From Caulobacter sp. UNC279MFTsu5.1 (lineage in GTDB: Bacteria; Pseudomonadota; Alphaproteobacteria; Caulobacterales; Caulobacteraceae), in the NCBI RefSeq assembly GCF_900114015.1, contig NZ_FORN01000045.1, forward strand, positions 1-48,009: a stretch of DNA of 48,009 nt. The letters run 5' to 3'. Numbering within the stretch: position 1 is the first letter of the stretch; the number at the start of each line of letters is the position of its first letter. The position numbers and the translations under genes are program-made. Shown here piece after piece: positions 36,021-44,664 of this stretch. The notes beneath the pieces are model-generated. The model was given only the letters and a program-made list of their open reading frames with translations, was not told the DNA's origin and made no database searches.

Positions 36021-37238
36021 ATGCGTCGCGTCGTCGTCACCGGACTGGGGATCGTCTCGTCCATCGGCAACAACGCCAATGAGGTGCTCGCCTCACTGCG
36101 TGAAGCCAAGTCGGGCGTGGTCTCCGCGCCGGATTACGCGGAACTGGGTTTCCGCTGCCAGGTCCACGCCACGGTCAAGCTCGACAGCTGGGAAGCCCTG
36201 GTCGATCGCCGCGCCGCGCGCTTCCTGGCGCCCGGCACCGCCTATGCGCACATCGCCATGGAGCAGGCGATCGCCGACGCTGGCCTGGAAGAAGCCCAGA
36301 TCTCCAACGAGCGCACCGGCCTGATCGTCGGGTCGGGCGGCCCGTCCACGCGGGTGATCGTCGAGGCCGCCGCCACGACCAAGGAAAAGGGTCCCAAGCG
36401 CATCGGCCCGTTCGCCGTGCCGAAAGCCATGAGCTCGGGCCCGTCGGCCGTGCTGTCGACCTGGTTCAAGATCCGCGGGATCAACTATTCGATCAGCTCG
36501 GCCTGCGCGACCAGCGCCCACTGCATCGGCGCGGGCGCCGAGCAGATCCAGATGGGCAAGCAGGACATCGTCTTCGCCGGCGGCTGCGAGGAGCTGGACT
36601 GGACGCTGTCCAACCTGTTCGACGCCATGGGCGCGATGAGCAGCAACTTCAACGACCGTCCGGCCGTGGCCAGCCGCGCCTACGACAAGGACCGCGACGG
36701 CTTCGTGATCGCCGGCGGGGCCGGGATCGTCGTGCTGGAAGAGTACGAGCACGCCAAGGCGCGCGGGGCCAGGATCTACGGCGAACTGGTCGGCTACGCG
36801 GCCAATTCCGACGGCTACGACATGGTCGCCCCGTCGGGCGAGGGCGCGGCGCGCTGCATGAAGCTGGCCATGGCCCAGGCCGGCGGCCGGACCATCGACT
36901 ACCTGAACCCGCACGGCACCTCGACGCCGGTCGGCGACAGCAAGGAGATGGGCGCGGTCCGCGAGGTGTTCGGCGACAAGGCCCCGCTGATCTCCTCGAC
37001 CAAGTCGCTGACCGGCCACAGCCTGGGCGCGGCCGGGGCCCAGGAGGCGATCTATTCGATCCTGATGCTCGACAACGGCTTCGCCGCCAAGAGCGCCAAC
37101 ATCGAGACCCTCGACCCCGAGTTCGCCGACCTGCCGATCCTGCTGGAGCGTTCGGACAAGCCGCTGACCACGGTGATGTCCAACAGCTTCGGGTTCGGCG
37201 GCACCAACGGCACGCTGATCTTCGGCAAGGCCGACTGA
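36021..37238 (+). CDS. fabB: 3-oxoacyl-ACP synthase I
   Basis: A 405-residue condensing enzyme that elongates the cis-3-decenoyl-ACP made by FabA. The Cys-His-His triad is intact: Cys162 in SSACATSAHC, His298 in NPHGTSTPVGD and His333 in TGHSLGAAGA, closely matching E. coli FabB numbering. SFGFGGTNG is also conserved. I use the ATG at 36021, preceded by GGAAGAAAAGAGG; a TTG two codons upstream is less likely. It pairs with fabA as in other Proteobacteria that use the FabA-FabB route. Confidence 0.96.
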   Translation: MRRVVVTGLGIVSSIGNNANEVLASLREAKSGVVSAPDYAELGFRCQVHATVKLDSWEALVDRRAARFLAPGTAYAHIAMEQAIADAGLEEAQISNERTGLIVGSGGPSTRVIVEAAATTKEKGPKRIGPFAVPKAMSSGPSAVLSTWFKIRGINYSISSACATSAHCIGAGAEQIQMGKQDIVFAGGCEELDWTLSNLFDAMGAMSSNFNDRPAVASRAYDKDRDGFVIAGGAGIVVLEEYEHAKARGARIYGELVGYAANSDGYDMVAPSGEGAARCMKLAMAQAGGRTIDYLNPHGTSTPVGDSKEMGAVREVFGDKAPLISSTKSLTGHSLGAAGAQEAIYSILMLDNGFAAKSANIETLDPEFADLPILLERSDKPLTTVMSNSFGFGGTNGTLIFGKAD

Positions 37239-37323
37239 TCCGGCGCGGCGGCGCCTTCTGAAGGGTTCCGCGAACCGGACGCGCCTGCTAGCTAGCGCTC
37301 AAGGATTCCAGGAGAGCCAAGCC

Positions 37324-38139
37324 ATGGCCGACGACTACGCATTCCCCAAGGGCGAGCTGATGCGAGGCAAGAAGGGCCTCGTCATGGGCGTGGCCAACCA
37401 CAACTCCATCGCCTGGGGCATCGCTTCGCAGCTCGCCGCTCAGGGCGCGGAGATGATCTTCACCTATCAGGGCGAGGCCCTGGAGCGCCGCGTGCGGCCG
37501 CTGGCCGAGAGCATCGGCGTCACCACCCTGGTCCCGGCCGACGTCACCGACGACGCCTCGATGGACGCGGCCTTCGCCGCCATCGAGGAAAAGTTCGGGA
37601 CGATCGACTTCGTGGTCCACTCGGTGGCCTTCGCCAACAAGGACGAGCTGAAGGGCTCGTTCGTCGACAACACCACCCGCGAGGGCTTCCTGACGGCGAT
37701 GAACATCTCGGCCTTCAGCTTCGTGGACGTCGCCAAGCGCGCCGCCAAGCTGATGCCGAGCGGCGGCTCGCTGATCACCATGACCTATCTGGGGTCGGAG
37801 CGGACCATCCCGAACTACAACACCATGGGCGTGGCCAAGGCCGCCCTGGAGGCGGCGACCCGCTACATCGCCCGCGACCTGGGTCCCAAGGGCATCCGCT
37901 GCAACGCCATCTCGGCCGGCGCCATGCGCACCCTGGCCCTGGCCGGCATCGCCGGCGGCCGCGGCATGATCGCCCAGGGCCGGGCCTTCAGCGCCATGAA
38001 GGAGGACACCTCGATGGAGGGCGTCGCCGGCGCGGCGCTGTGGCTGGTGTCGGACCTGGGGCGCTCGACCACCGGCGAGGTGGTCCACGTCGACGCGGGC
38101 TTCCACATGATGGGCATGCCCGACGAGGCGGAAGCCTAG
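37324..38139 (+). CDS. fabI: Enoyl-ACP reductase FabI
   Basis: A 271-residue NADH-dependent reductase that completes each fatty-acid elongation cycle. MGVANHNSIAWGIA is the FabI cofactor motif. MTYLGSERTIPNYNTMGVAKAALEA holds the Tyr-x6-Lys catalytic pair of FabI rather than that of other short-chain dehydrogenases. FabI is the target of triclosan-type inhibitors in other bacteria. CAGGAGAG lies before the ATG. It is convergent with the tetR-emr genes, five bases from the tetR stop. Confidence 0.95.
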   Translation: MADDYAFPKGELMRGKKGLVMGVANHNSIAWGIASQLAAQGAEMIFTYQGEALERRVRPLAESIGVTTLVPADVTDDASMDAAFAAIEEKFGTIDFVVHSVAFANKDELKGSFVDNTTREGFLTAMNISAFSFVDVAKRAAKLMPSGGSLITMTYLGSERTIPNYNTMGVAKAALEAATRYIARDLGPKGIRCNAISAGAMRTLALAGIAGGRGMIAQGRAFSAMKEDTSMEGVAGAALWLVSDLGRSTTGEVVHVDAGFHMMGMPDEAEA

Positions 38140-38144
38140 CCCGC

Positions 38145-38753
38145 CTACGGCGCGTAGGCCCGCATGAAGCGCCTGGCGGCTTCGCGGGCGACGCCGTCGA
38201 ACTCCGCCGCCGTCTTGTCGGACGGCAGGCGCAGCAGGGCCCGCAGCTGGCTTTGGCCCATGACCATGCCCGAGAAGAACTCGGCCGCCTGCTCGAAGTC
38301 CTCGACCTTCAGGCGGCCGAGTTGGGTCTCCATCTCCAGGAACGCGGCCAGCTGGCGGCGCGCCTGGCGCGGCCCGGCCTCGAACACCTCCTGGGCGACG
38401 TCGGGCATTTCGCCCGCGCCCTGGATGATCACTCGCAGGATCGAATAGCTCTTGCTGGTGATCACCGTCTCCAGCATCGAGCGGGCGTAGGCCTCCAGCG
38501 CCTCGCCGGGATTGTCGAGCGCGCCGGGCTCGCGCAGCGGGGCGGTGATCGCCGCCACGCGCCGGGCCATCAAGGCCCGCACCAGCTCGGCCTTGGAGCC
38601 ATAGTGGTTGTAGACGGTCTGTTTGGAGACGCCCGCCCGCTTGGCGATGGCTTCCATCGGCGCGCCCAGGCCGCGCTGGCCGATCACCTCGACGGCGGCG
38701 TCGAGGATGGCCTCGGTCTTGGCGACGTCGATCTGTCCGGCGACTCTGGGCAT
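38145..38753 (-). CDS. TetR-family repressor of the adjacent pump
   Basis: A 202-residue TetR/AcrR regulator. The N-terminal helix-turn-helix reads ILDAAVEVIGQRG, MEAIAKRAGVSKQTVYNHYGSKAELV, with VYNHYGSK as the TetR signature. The C-terminal ligand domain is divergent. Its start overlaps the stop of the MFS transporter gene. As the last gene of the emrA-emrB-tetR operon it is likely a feedback repressor binding near 41555. The inducer is unknown. Confidence 0.9.
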   Translation of the reverse strand: MPRVAGQIDVAKTEAILDAAVEVIGQRGLGAPMEAIAKRAGVSKQTVYNHYGSKAELVRALMARRVAAITAPLREPGALDNPGEALEAYARSMLETVITSKSYSILRVIIQGAGEMPDVAQEVFEAGPRQARRQLAAFLEMETQLGRLKVEDFEQAAEFFSGMVMGQSQLRALLRLPSDKTAAEFDGVAREAARRFMRAYAP

Positions 38754-40351
38754 CAGTGGGCGTCCGAAGGCGGAGGAGGGGCGTTCTTGGCCGGCCTGGC
38801 CAGCAGCGAGACCGCGGCGGCGACGAAACAGCCATAGGCCAGCAAAGTGAAGCTGTCGCCGAAGGCCAGCACCGTGGCCTGCTGCTCCAGCATGCCGCCG
38901 ATGGCCTTGCGCGTGGCGCCGGTCGGATCGGCGACGCCCAACTGGGCCATGCGGGCGGCCAGGCCCTGCATCATGCCGGCCATCCGGGCGTCGCCCTGGC
39001 TCAGCGCGTCCGACAGGCCCATGTAGTACAGCGCCGTCTGGTTGGTGATCGTGGTGGCCAGCAGCGCCAGGCCGACCGCGCCGCCGGTGTTGCGCGACAG
39101 GTTCACCAGGCCCGAGGCGTTCTTGACCATGTGCGGGGGCAGGGTGCTCATCGTCACCTGCTGGGTGGCGATCATGGCGATCATCACGCCTACGCCCCGG
39201 CAGGCCTGGACCCCGGCGAACTCCCAGAAGCCCCAGTCCTTGGTCACGGCGTGGGCCATGTACATGCCGAAGCCCGCCAGCATGAAGCCGATGAACATCG
39301 GGATGCGCGGGTCCATCTGGCGGACCAGGCGGCCGGCGATCGGGCCGGTGGCGAACATCGACAGGCCCGAGACCACCATGGTGGTGCCGACTTCCGAGGC
39401 CGAATAGTGCCGCACCCGGCCCAGGAACTGCGGCAGCAGGAAGGTGCCGCCGAACAGGCTGGCCCCCGACACGGCGGTCATCATCACGCCGATCGAGAAG
39501 TTGCGGTTGGCGAAGGCGCGCAGCTCGACGATCGGGTTGCGGTAGCTCAGCGAGCGCCAGATGAAGACCGCGCCGGTCACCACGGCCAGCACGGTCAGGC
39601 CCAGGATGCCGCTGTCCTCGAACCAGCCGTCCTTGGAGCCCTCCTCCAGCACGAACTGCATGCTCATCAGGAAGGTGGCCATGATCGCCAGGCCGAACCA
39701 GTCGAAGCCCTTGGCCAGGCTGGGATCGCCCTTGTCAAACTGGCCCCAGCGGGCCACGCCGAACAGCACGATCAGGCCGGTCGGCACGTTGATGAAGAAC
39801 AGCCAGCGCCAGCTGAGCCACTCGGTCAGGTGACCGCCCAGGGTCGGGCCGACGGTCGGGGCCAGGGTGACGATCAGGCCCATGATCACGCTGGCCGTCA
39901 CCCGCCTCTCGGGCGGGAAGGCGGTGAAGGCCACCGCGAACACGGTCGGGATCATCGCCCCGCCGATGAAGCCCTGCAGGGCGCGGGTCAGGATCATCAT
40001 GTCGATCGACGAGGAAAGGCCCGTCAGCACGCTCATGACGATGAAGCCGGTGCACGACATCAGATAGACGCGCTGCGTGCCCCACAGCCGTGACAGGTAT
40101 CCCGACAGCGGGATCATCACGACCTCGGGGATCAGATAGGCGGTCTGGATCCAGCTGACCTGGTCGGCGCTGGCGCCCACTCCGGCCTGGATCTGCGGCA
40201 GCGAGGCCGCGACGATCTGGATGTCGAGGATGGCCATGAACTGGCCGATGACCATGGCCCCGAAGCCCAGGAACAGCTTGCCCCAGTCGACCTCGGCGGC
40301 CTTGGGCGGCGCGGCGGGGGCGGCTTGGGCGGGGAGGGCGGCGTCGGTCAT
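38753..40351 (-). CDS. emrB: DHA2-family drug efflux transporter, EmrB type
   Basis: A 532-residue major-facilitator transporter with about 14 membrane helices, the DHA2 pattern. The DIQIVAASLPQIQ and SWIQTAYLIPEV segments and the GPTLGGHLTEWLSWRWLFFINVPTG motif are typical of EmrB/QacA. It should work with the membrane-fusion protein encoded just upstream and an outer-membrane factor to export drugs or toxic acids. A 24-base gap separates it from emrA. It is followed by overlapping tetR. Substrates cannot be predicted. Confidence 0.92.
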   Translation of the reverse strand: MTDAALPAQAAPAAPPKAAEVDWGKLFLGFGAMVIGQFMAILDIQIVAASLPQIQAGVGASADQVSWIQTAYLIPEVVMIPLSGYLSRLWGTQRVYLMSCTGFIVMSVLTGLSSSIDMMILTRALQGFIGGAMIPTVFAVAFTAFPPERRVTASVIMGLIVTLAPTVGPTLGGHLTEWLSWRWLFFINVPTGLIVLFGVARWGQFDKGDPSLAKGFDWFGLAIMATFLMSMQFVLEEGSKDGWFEDSGILGLTVLAVVTGAVFIWRSLSYRNPIVELRAFANRNFSIGVMMTAVSGASLFGGTFLLPQFLGRVRHYSASEVGTTMVVSGLSMFATGPIAGRLVRQMDPRIPMFIGFMLAGFGMYMAHAVTKDWGFWEFAGVQACRGVGVMIAMIATQQVTMSTLPPHMVKNASGLVNLSRNTGGAVGLALLATTITNQTALYYMGLSDALSQGDARMAGMMQGLAARMAQLGVADPTGATRKAIGGMLEQQATVLAFGDSFTLLAYGCFVAAAVSLLARPAKNAPPPPSDAH

Positions 40352-40375
40352 GGCGGCGATCCGGACCGGGGCGCC

Positions 40376-41482
40376 CTAGCGCGCCTGGCCCTGCTGGGCG
40401 TACTGGGCCGCGTTGGGCAGGCCGGCCTCGGCGAAGGTCGGGCCCGAGCGGTCGCGGACGTCGACCTTGACGTCGACCGACAGGCCGGGACGCAGGGCCG
40501 AGCCCAGCGGCGACTTGTCGACCACGATCTTCACCGGCAGGCGCTGGGTGATCTTGGTGAAGTTGCCCACGGCGTTCTCGACCGGGATCAGGGCGAACTC
40601 CTGGCCGGTGGCCGGGGCGAAGCTGTCCAGCTTGCCGTGGATCACGCTCTTGCCGAAGGCGTCGGCCTTGATCTCGACCGGCTGGCCCACGCGCAGGCGG
40701 GCGACCTGGGTCTCCTTGAAGTTGGCGACGATATAGCCCTGGCCGACCGGGACGATCGACATCAGGGCCACGCCCGGCTGGACCAGCTGGCCGGGACGCA
40801 CGGCGCGGGCCCCGACCACGCCGGCGGCGGGGGCGCGGATCACGGTGCGGTCCAGGTCGATGCGGGCCTGCTCGACGGCGGCGCGGGCGGCGGCGGCCTG
40901 GGCCACGGTCTGGGCGCGGGCCGAGCCCAGCGATCGGGCGCTGCGACGCTCGGCCTCCAGGGCGGCCTGGGCGCTCTGGACGGCGGCGGCCGACTGGGCG
41001 GCGCTGGCCTGGGTGGTCTGGACCTTCTGGGTCGACACCCAGCCCTGCTTGGCCAGGGCGTCGTAGCGGACCAGGTCGGCCTTGGCGCGGCCCTGGTCGG
41101 CCTGGGCGCTGGCCACGCCGGCGGCGCGCTGGGCGATCATCGCCTGCTCCAGGGCGGCCTTGTCGTCGACGCCCTTGATCGCCGCTTCCAGGGCCTGGGC
41201 GTTGGCGATGGCCTGGTCCAGCCTAGCCTGCAGCGGGGCCGGATCGATGCGGGCGACGACCTGGCCGGCCTCGACCCGCTGGTTGTCGGCCACCAGCACC
41301 TCGGCGACATAGCCGGAGACCTGCGGGCTGACCTGCACGGTGTCGGCCTGGACGAAGGCGTTGTCGGTGGTCTCGTAGCGCTGCTTGTCGACGAACCACA
41401 GCCCGCCGCCGACGACCAGCGCCACGACGACGGCGCCGCCGACGATCATGGGAACAAGCTTCTTCTTCGAGGCGGCGGCCAT
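40376..41482 (-). CDS. emrA: HlyD/EmrA-type membrane fusion protein
   Basis: A 368-residue periplasmic adaptor. One N-terminal membrane helix (LVPMIVGGAVVVALVVGGGLW) is followed by DNAFVQADTVQVSPQVSGYV, the EmrA signature. Next come a lipoyl half, a long Ala/Gln-rich coiled coil (residues about 95-210, rich in QAAAARAAVEQA patterns) and a beta-barrel ending. It pairs with the DHA2 transporter downstream. It is first in the emrA-emrB-tetR operon, with a TetR-type operator about 73 bases upstream of its start. Confidence 0.92.
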   Translation of the reverse strand: MAAASKKKLVPMIVGGAVVVALVVGGGLWFVDKQRYETTDNAFVQADTVQVSPQVSGYVAEVLVADNQRVEAGQVVARIDPAPLQARLDQAIANAQALEAAIKGVDDKAALEQAMIAQRAAGVASAQADQGRAKADLVRYDALAKQGWVSTQKVQTTQASAAQSAAAVQSAQAALEAERRSARSLGSARAQTVAQAAAARAAVEQARIDLDRTVIRAPAAGVVGARAVRPGQLVQPGVALMSIVPVGQGYIVANFKETQVARLRVGQPVEIKADAFGKSVIHGKLDSFAPATGQEFALIPVENAVGNFTKITQRLPVKIVVDKSPLGSALRPGLSVDVKVDVRDRSGPTFAEAGLPNAAQYAQQGQAR

Positions 41483-41554
41483 GGACGTAAGATCCCGAAA
41501 TCAACCGTTGGAACCGGGCGATATATCGGAGCTTCGTCCCGGGCAAGGGATAAA

Positions 41555-41570
41555 TGGACGCACCCGTCCA
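41555..41570. promoter_or_regulatory. Candidate TetR operator upstream of emrA
   Basis: TGGACG-CACC-CGTCCA is a perfect 6-bp inverted repeat with a 4-base spacer, next to a possible minus-strand promoter (TTGCCC and TATATC). Its size and place fit a site for the TetR protein of the same operon. Confidence 0.55.
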
Positions 41571-41762
41571 GAAATCAACCGGGTCCGGAACGAAAATCCA
41601 AGGCTCGCATCAAGACGTGTCGTGGAAGCGTGTCTTTCTCGGGGTTTCGCGTCCAGGACGAATCGCGCATTAATCTTTTCGCGTCGGCGAAACCGGGGGA
41701 GTTGGCGCGCGTATTCGCAAGCGTGGGGCCGTCCGCTCCGCGCCGTCGCTCAGGAAGCGCCC

Positions 41763-41879
41763 ATGAACGCCCCCGGCCCGCTCTCGATGTTCCGTCCCGT
41801 GCTGTGGCTGGCGGCCGCCGCCTTCGCGGCGGGGTTCGGCGGCTATCTGATGATGTCGCCCGCCCTGCACGGCGGCTGA
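41763..41879 (+). CDS. Small membrane protein, 38 residues
   Basis: A short reading frame with the start ATG at 41763 and AGGAAG at the right distance upstream. The product (MNAPGPLSMFRPVLWLAAAA and onward, ending SPALHGG) has one clear membrane helix of about 18 residues: VLWLAAAAFAAGFGGYLM. The window has no homologue of it. I infer a genuine gene from the ribosome-binding site and helix, but have no family match. It lies in the spacer between the divergent emrA promoter and convergent dut. Confidence 0.5.
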   Translation: MNAPGPLSMFRPVLWLAAAAFAAGFGGYLMMSPALHGG

Positions 41880-41915
41880 GGACGCGGCGGCCGGTCGCCG
41901 CCACGCCTCGTTACC

Positions 41916-42374
41916 TCATTGCGCGCCGGTCGAGCCGAAGCCGCCCGCGCCGCGCGCCGTCTCGTCCAGGCTGGTCGTCAGGCCCCACGAGGCCTGGACC
42001 ACCGGCGCGATCACCAGCTGGGCGATGCGGTCGCCGCGGCGGATGGTGAAGTCCTCCTCGCCCAGATTGATCAGGATCACCTTCACCTCGCCGCGATAGT
42101 CGCTGTCGATGGTGCCGGGGGTGTTCAGGCAGGTGACGCCGGCCTTGGCCGCCAGGCCCGAGCGCGGCCGCACCTGGGCCTCGAAGCCCAGCGGCACGGC
42201 GAAGGCCAGGCCGGTCGGGACCATGAAGCGGGCGCCGGGCCTCAGCACCAGCGGCGCGTCCTCGGCCACCGCCGCCCGCAGGTCCATGCCGGCCGCGCCG
42301 TTGGTCTCGTAGGCGGGCAGCGGCAGGCCCTGGGCGTGGGCCAGCTGGACGACGGGGATGTGCGGCGCGGTCAT
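41916..42374 (-). CDS. dut: dUTP diphosphatase
   Basis: A 152-residue trimeric dUTPase that hydrolyses dUTP to dUMP, preventing uracil in DNA. The five family motifs are present: GAAGMDLRA, RPRSGLA, GTIDSDYRGEV with the catalytic Asp, GDRIAQLV, and the C-terminal GAGGFGSTG. The start overlaps the coaBC stop (ATGA), so the two form an operon, a known alphaproteobacterial pair. Confidence 0.97.
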   Translation of the reverse strand: MTAPHIPVVQLAHAQGLPLPAYETNGAAGMDLRAAVAEDAPLVLRPGARFMVPTGLAFAVPLGFEAQVRPRSGLAAKAGVTCLNTPGTIDSDYRGEVKVILINLGEEDFTIRRGDRIAQLVIAPVVQASWGLTTSLDETARGAGGFGSTGAQ

Positions 42375-43579
42375 GAAAGGCTCTCGGCTATGCGTTGGGC
42401 GAGGTCGTGGGCCACGGAATCCTTGGCGGCCCGCGTCCAGCGTTCGGTCTTGTCCCTGGAGATCAGCAGGACGGCGTTCTCGTCGCCGCCCATCACGCCG
42501 GGCTCGGTGACGTCGTTGGCGATGATCCAGTCGCAGCCCTTGCGCGCCAGCTTGGCGCGGGCGTGGGCCTCGACGTCGTTGGTCTCGGCCGCGAAGCCGA
42601 TCACCAGCTTCGGGCGCCTCGGGCCGGAGGCGGCCAGGGTCGCCAGGATGTCGGGGTTTTCGACGAAGGTCAGGGCCGGCGGCCCGCCCTTCTCCTTCTT
42701 CAGCTTGGTCCCGAACACCTCGTCGATGCGCCAGTCGGCGACGGCGGCCACGAACACCCCGACGTCGGCGGGCAGGGCGGCCTGGCAGGCGGCCAGCATG
42801 TCGCGGGCGGTCTCGACATCGACGCGGTCGACGCCTGGGGGCGTGGCCAGGGCGACGGGGCCGCTGACCAGGGTGACCCGGGCGCCCAGCCGGGCCAGGG
42901 CGCCGGCGATGGCGTAGCCCTGGCGGCCGCTGGAGCGGTTGGTGATCCCCCGTACCGGGTCGATCGGCTCGAAGGTCGGACCGGCGGTGACCAGGGCGTG
43001 CTTGCCGGCCAGGGGTTTGGCGGCGGGACCTTCCAGCGCCGCCATGATCGCCTCGAAGATCGCCGGCGGCTCGGCCAGGCGGCCGGGGCCGAACTCGCCG
43101 CAGGCCATGGCGCCTTCGTCGGGGCCGACGAACAGCGCGCCGTCGGTCTTCAGGATCTCGATATTGCGCTGGGTGGCCGGGTGCAGCCACATCCGCACGT
43201 TCATGGCCGGGGCCATCAGCACCGGCTTGTCGGTGGCCAGCAGGGCGGTGGAGGCCAGGTCGCCGGCCAGGCCGTGGGCGGCCTTGGCGATCAGGTCGGC
43301 GGTCGCCGGGGCCACGACCACCAGGTCGGCCGAACGCGACAGCTCGATATGGCCCATCTCCGCCTCGTCGGTCAGCGAGAACAGATCGCTATAGACCTTG
43401 TCCTCGGCCAGGGCGGAGAGGGAGAGGGCGGTGACGAATTCGGCGCCGGCCTTGGTCAGGATCGGCCGCACTCCGACGCCGGCCTTGCGCAGCAAACGGG
43501 TCAGCTCCAGCGCCTTGTAGGCGGCCACGCCGCCGCCGACGATCAGAAGAACCCGCCTCGAGGGGGTGGAGTCGGTCAT
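42371..43579 (-). CDS. coaBC: Bifunctional phosphopantothenoylcysteine decarboxylase/synthetase
   Basis: A 402-residue bifunctional enzyme for two steps of coenzyme A synthesis. The N-terminal CoaC flavoprotein half has GGGVAAYKALEL, the substrate-binding motif PAMNVRMW and a reactive-cysteine segment (AMACGEFGPGRL). The C-terminal CoaB half has TAGPTFEPIDPVRGITNRSSGRQGYA and AAVADWR. It overlaps dut by 4 bases. Upstream, on the other strand, is the SOS-box lipoprotein, with about 155 bases between. Confidence 0.95.
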   Translation of the reverse strand: MTDSTPSRRVLLIVGGGVAAYKALELTRLLRKAGVGVRPILTKAGAEFVTALSLSALAEDKVYSDLFSLTDEAEMGHIELSRSADLVVVAPATADLIAKAAHGLAGDLASTALLATDKPVLMAPAMNVRMWLHPATQRNIEILKTDGALFVGPDEGAMACGEFGPGRLAEPPAIFEAIMAALEGPAAKPLAGKHALVTAGPTFEPIDPVRGITNRSSGRQGYAIAGALARLGARVTLVSGPVALATPPGVDRVDVETARDMLAACQAALPADVGVFVAAVADWRIDEVFGTKLKKEKGGPPALTFVENPDILATLAASGPRRPKLVIGFAAETNDVEAHARAKLARKGCDWIIANDVTEPGVMGGDENAVLLISRDKTERWTRAAKDSVAHDLAQRIAESLS

Positions 43580-43681
43580 GGGGGTCGGCCTCCGGCGCGT
43601 CTCGCCCCCAGGCGCATAGAGCGACGCGGCGTCCAGCGTAAGCCCCCACGCGCAAAAAACCTTAACGGGGACTCGACATTT

Positions 43682-43696
43682 GTTCCGTCTTCGTTC
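43682..43696 (+). promoter_or_regulatory. LexA (SOS) box, GTTC-N7-GTTC
   Basis: GTTCCGTCTTCGTTC is a perfect match to the alphaproteobacterial LexA site, GTTC-N7-GTTC. It ends 38 bases before the ATG of the lipoprotein gene. A possible -35 TCGACA (43673) and -10 CTTACT (43696) would place it in the promoter spacer, suitable for repression. GGAG 7 bases before the ATG is the ribosome-binding site. Confidence 0.8.
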
Positions 43697-43734
43697 TTAC
43701 TCTCAAAAGTAGAGGAAATATTCGGAGATCGATC

Positions 43735-44316
43735 ATGACGGTACGGTGCGCGTCCTGGTTTCCGGCCTTCGCGGCCATGGGCCTGGCCTTGGGTCTCGCC
43801 GCCTGCGACGGCGGCGCGTCGGCGGTGAAGGCGCCCAAGGCGGGCGATGTGGCCTCGGCCGCCCAGCCGGCGTCCGACCGCGACGCGCCTTCCTATGGAG
43901 GCGGGGCCTATGACGGCGCGCCGACCCGGTCCGATCCGCGCGACGCGCCGGTCCGCAAGGTGGCCGGCAAGCCGATGTGGGCGGCCAACCGCACGCGGAC
44001 GGCCGAGGAGAACGCCCAGCGGGGCTTCGAACGCTATGGCGCCGCGTTCGCCGCCGCCGACGTCGACGACTATGTCCGCAAGACCCACGCCTTCGTCGCC
44101 CATCCGCCGGCCGGGGCCCAGACCCTGACGCGCGCCAATGGCGACACCCTGATCTACGACCCCAAGGACAATGTCTTCGCGGTGGTCACCCGGGCCGGGG
44201 CGCCGCGCACGATGTTCAAGCCCGACGACGGCGCGGCCTATTGGGCGATGCAGAAGACCGGCCAGACCCGGAGAACCGCGGCGGCGCGGGACCGGGCGGC
44301 GAGCACCGACAGCTAG
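43735..44316 (+). CDS. SOS-box lipoprotein with a toxin-type nuclease-like C-terminus
   Basis: A 193-residue protein. The signal peptide ends with the lipobox LAAC (cysteine near residue 24), then a Ser/Gly/Pro-rich linker. Residues about 95-180 contain FERYGAAFAAADVDDYVRKT, HAFVAHPPAG, RANGDTLIYDPKDNVFAVV and APRTMFKPDDGAAYW. From memory, this order resembles the C-terminal domains of many polymorphic toxins and phage proteins of the Barnase-EndoU-colicin E5/D-RelE nuclease class. The match is by pattern only. It is expected to be lipid-anchored, in the outer or inner membrane. The LexA box upstream suggests induction by DNA damage. I see no immunity gene beside it. Alternatives are a structural lipoprotein that borrowed the fold. 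Confidence 0.72.
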   Translation: MTVRCASWFPAFAAMGLALGLAACDGGASAVKAPKAGDVASAAQPASDRDAPSYGGGAYDGAPTRSDPRDAPVRKVAGKPMWAANRTRTAEENAQRGFERYGAAFAAADVDDYVRKTHAFVAHPPAGAQTLTRANGDTLIYDPKDNVFAVVTRAGAPRTMFKPDDGAAYWAMQKTGQTRRTAAARDRAASTDS

Positions 44317-44391
44317 GACCTCCCACAAGCGCGCCTGGGGGAGGGCGCCGAGGCGAAGGCGGTGCGAACCCGCGCCTGTCCGCCTCGTCAC

Positions 44392-44446
44392 CCCGGTCGG
44401 CCTGGCGGGCGACCGGGACCCAGGGGCGGTGCGCACCGTCCCTGGG
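44392..44446. repeat. Two adjoining palindromic repeats
   Basis: CCCGGTCG (44392-44399) and CGACCGGG (44410-44417) form an 8-bp stem. Directly after, 44419-44446 is a 28-base palindrome with a single mismatch, with CGGTGCGCACCG at its centre and CCCAGGG/CCCTGGG as its arms. They lie just past the lipoprotein gene and may end its transcription. Confidence 0.8.
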
Positions 44447-44501
44447 CGAGCTTGCCGACGCCGGGAGCGTCGTTCTGAACCCTCTCCCGGAGGCAGGGCC
44501 G

Positions 44502-44664
44502 TCGCATATCGGTTCACTACCCAAGAAGGCTGTCATCCCGGACAAGCCCGGCGAAAGCCGGGCGCAGATCCGGGACCGCCGCAAGCGCTGAGCTCACGCG
44601 TCGGTCCCGGATCTTCGCGCCGCGCGCTACGACCGGGATGACAACAACTTCTGGTCATATGCGA
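44502..44664. repeat. Nested palindromic repeat, copy C
   Basis: The core (44531-44643) opens TGTCATCCCGG and closes CCGGGATGACA, with GCCCGGC/GCCGGGC and GATCCGGGACCG/CGGTCCCGGATC hairpins inside. An outer pair, TCGCATAT (44502-44509) and ATATGCGA (44657-44664), wraps the core in a further inverted repeat. Core and CATATGCGAT flank are shared with copy B at 29991. Confidence 0.88.
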
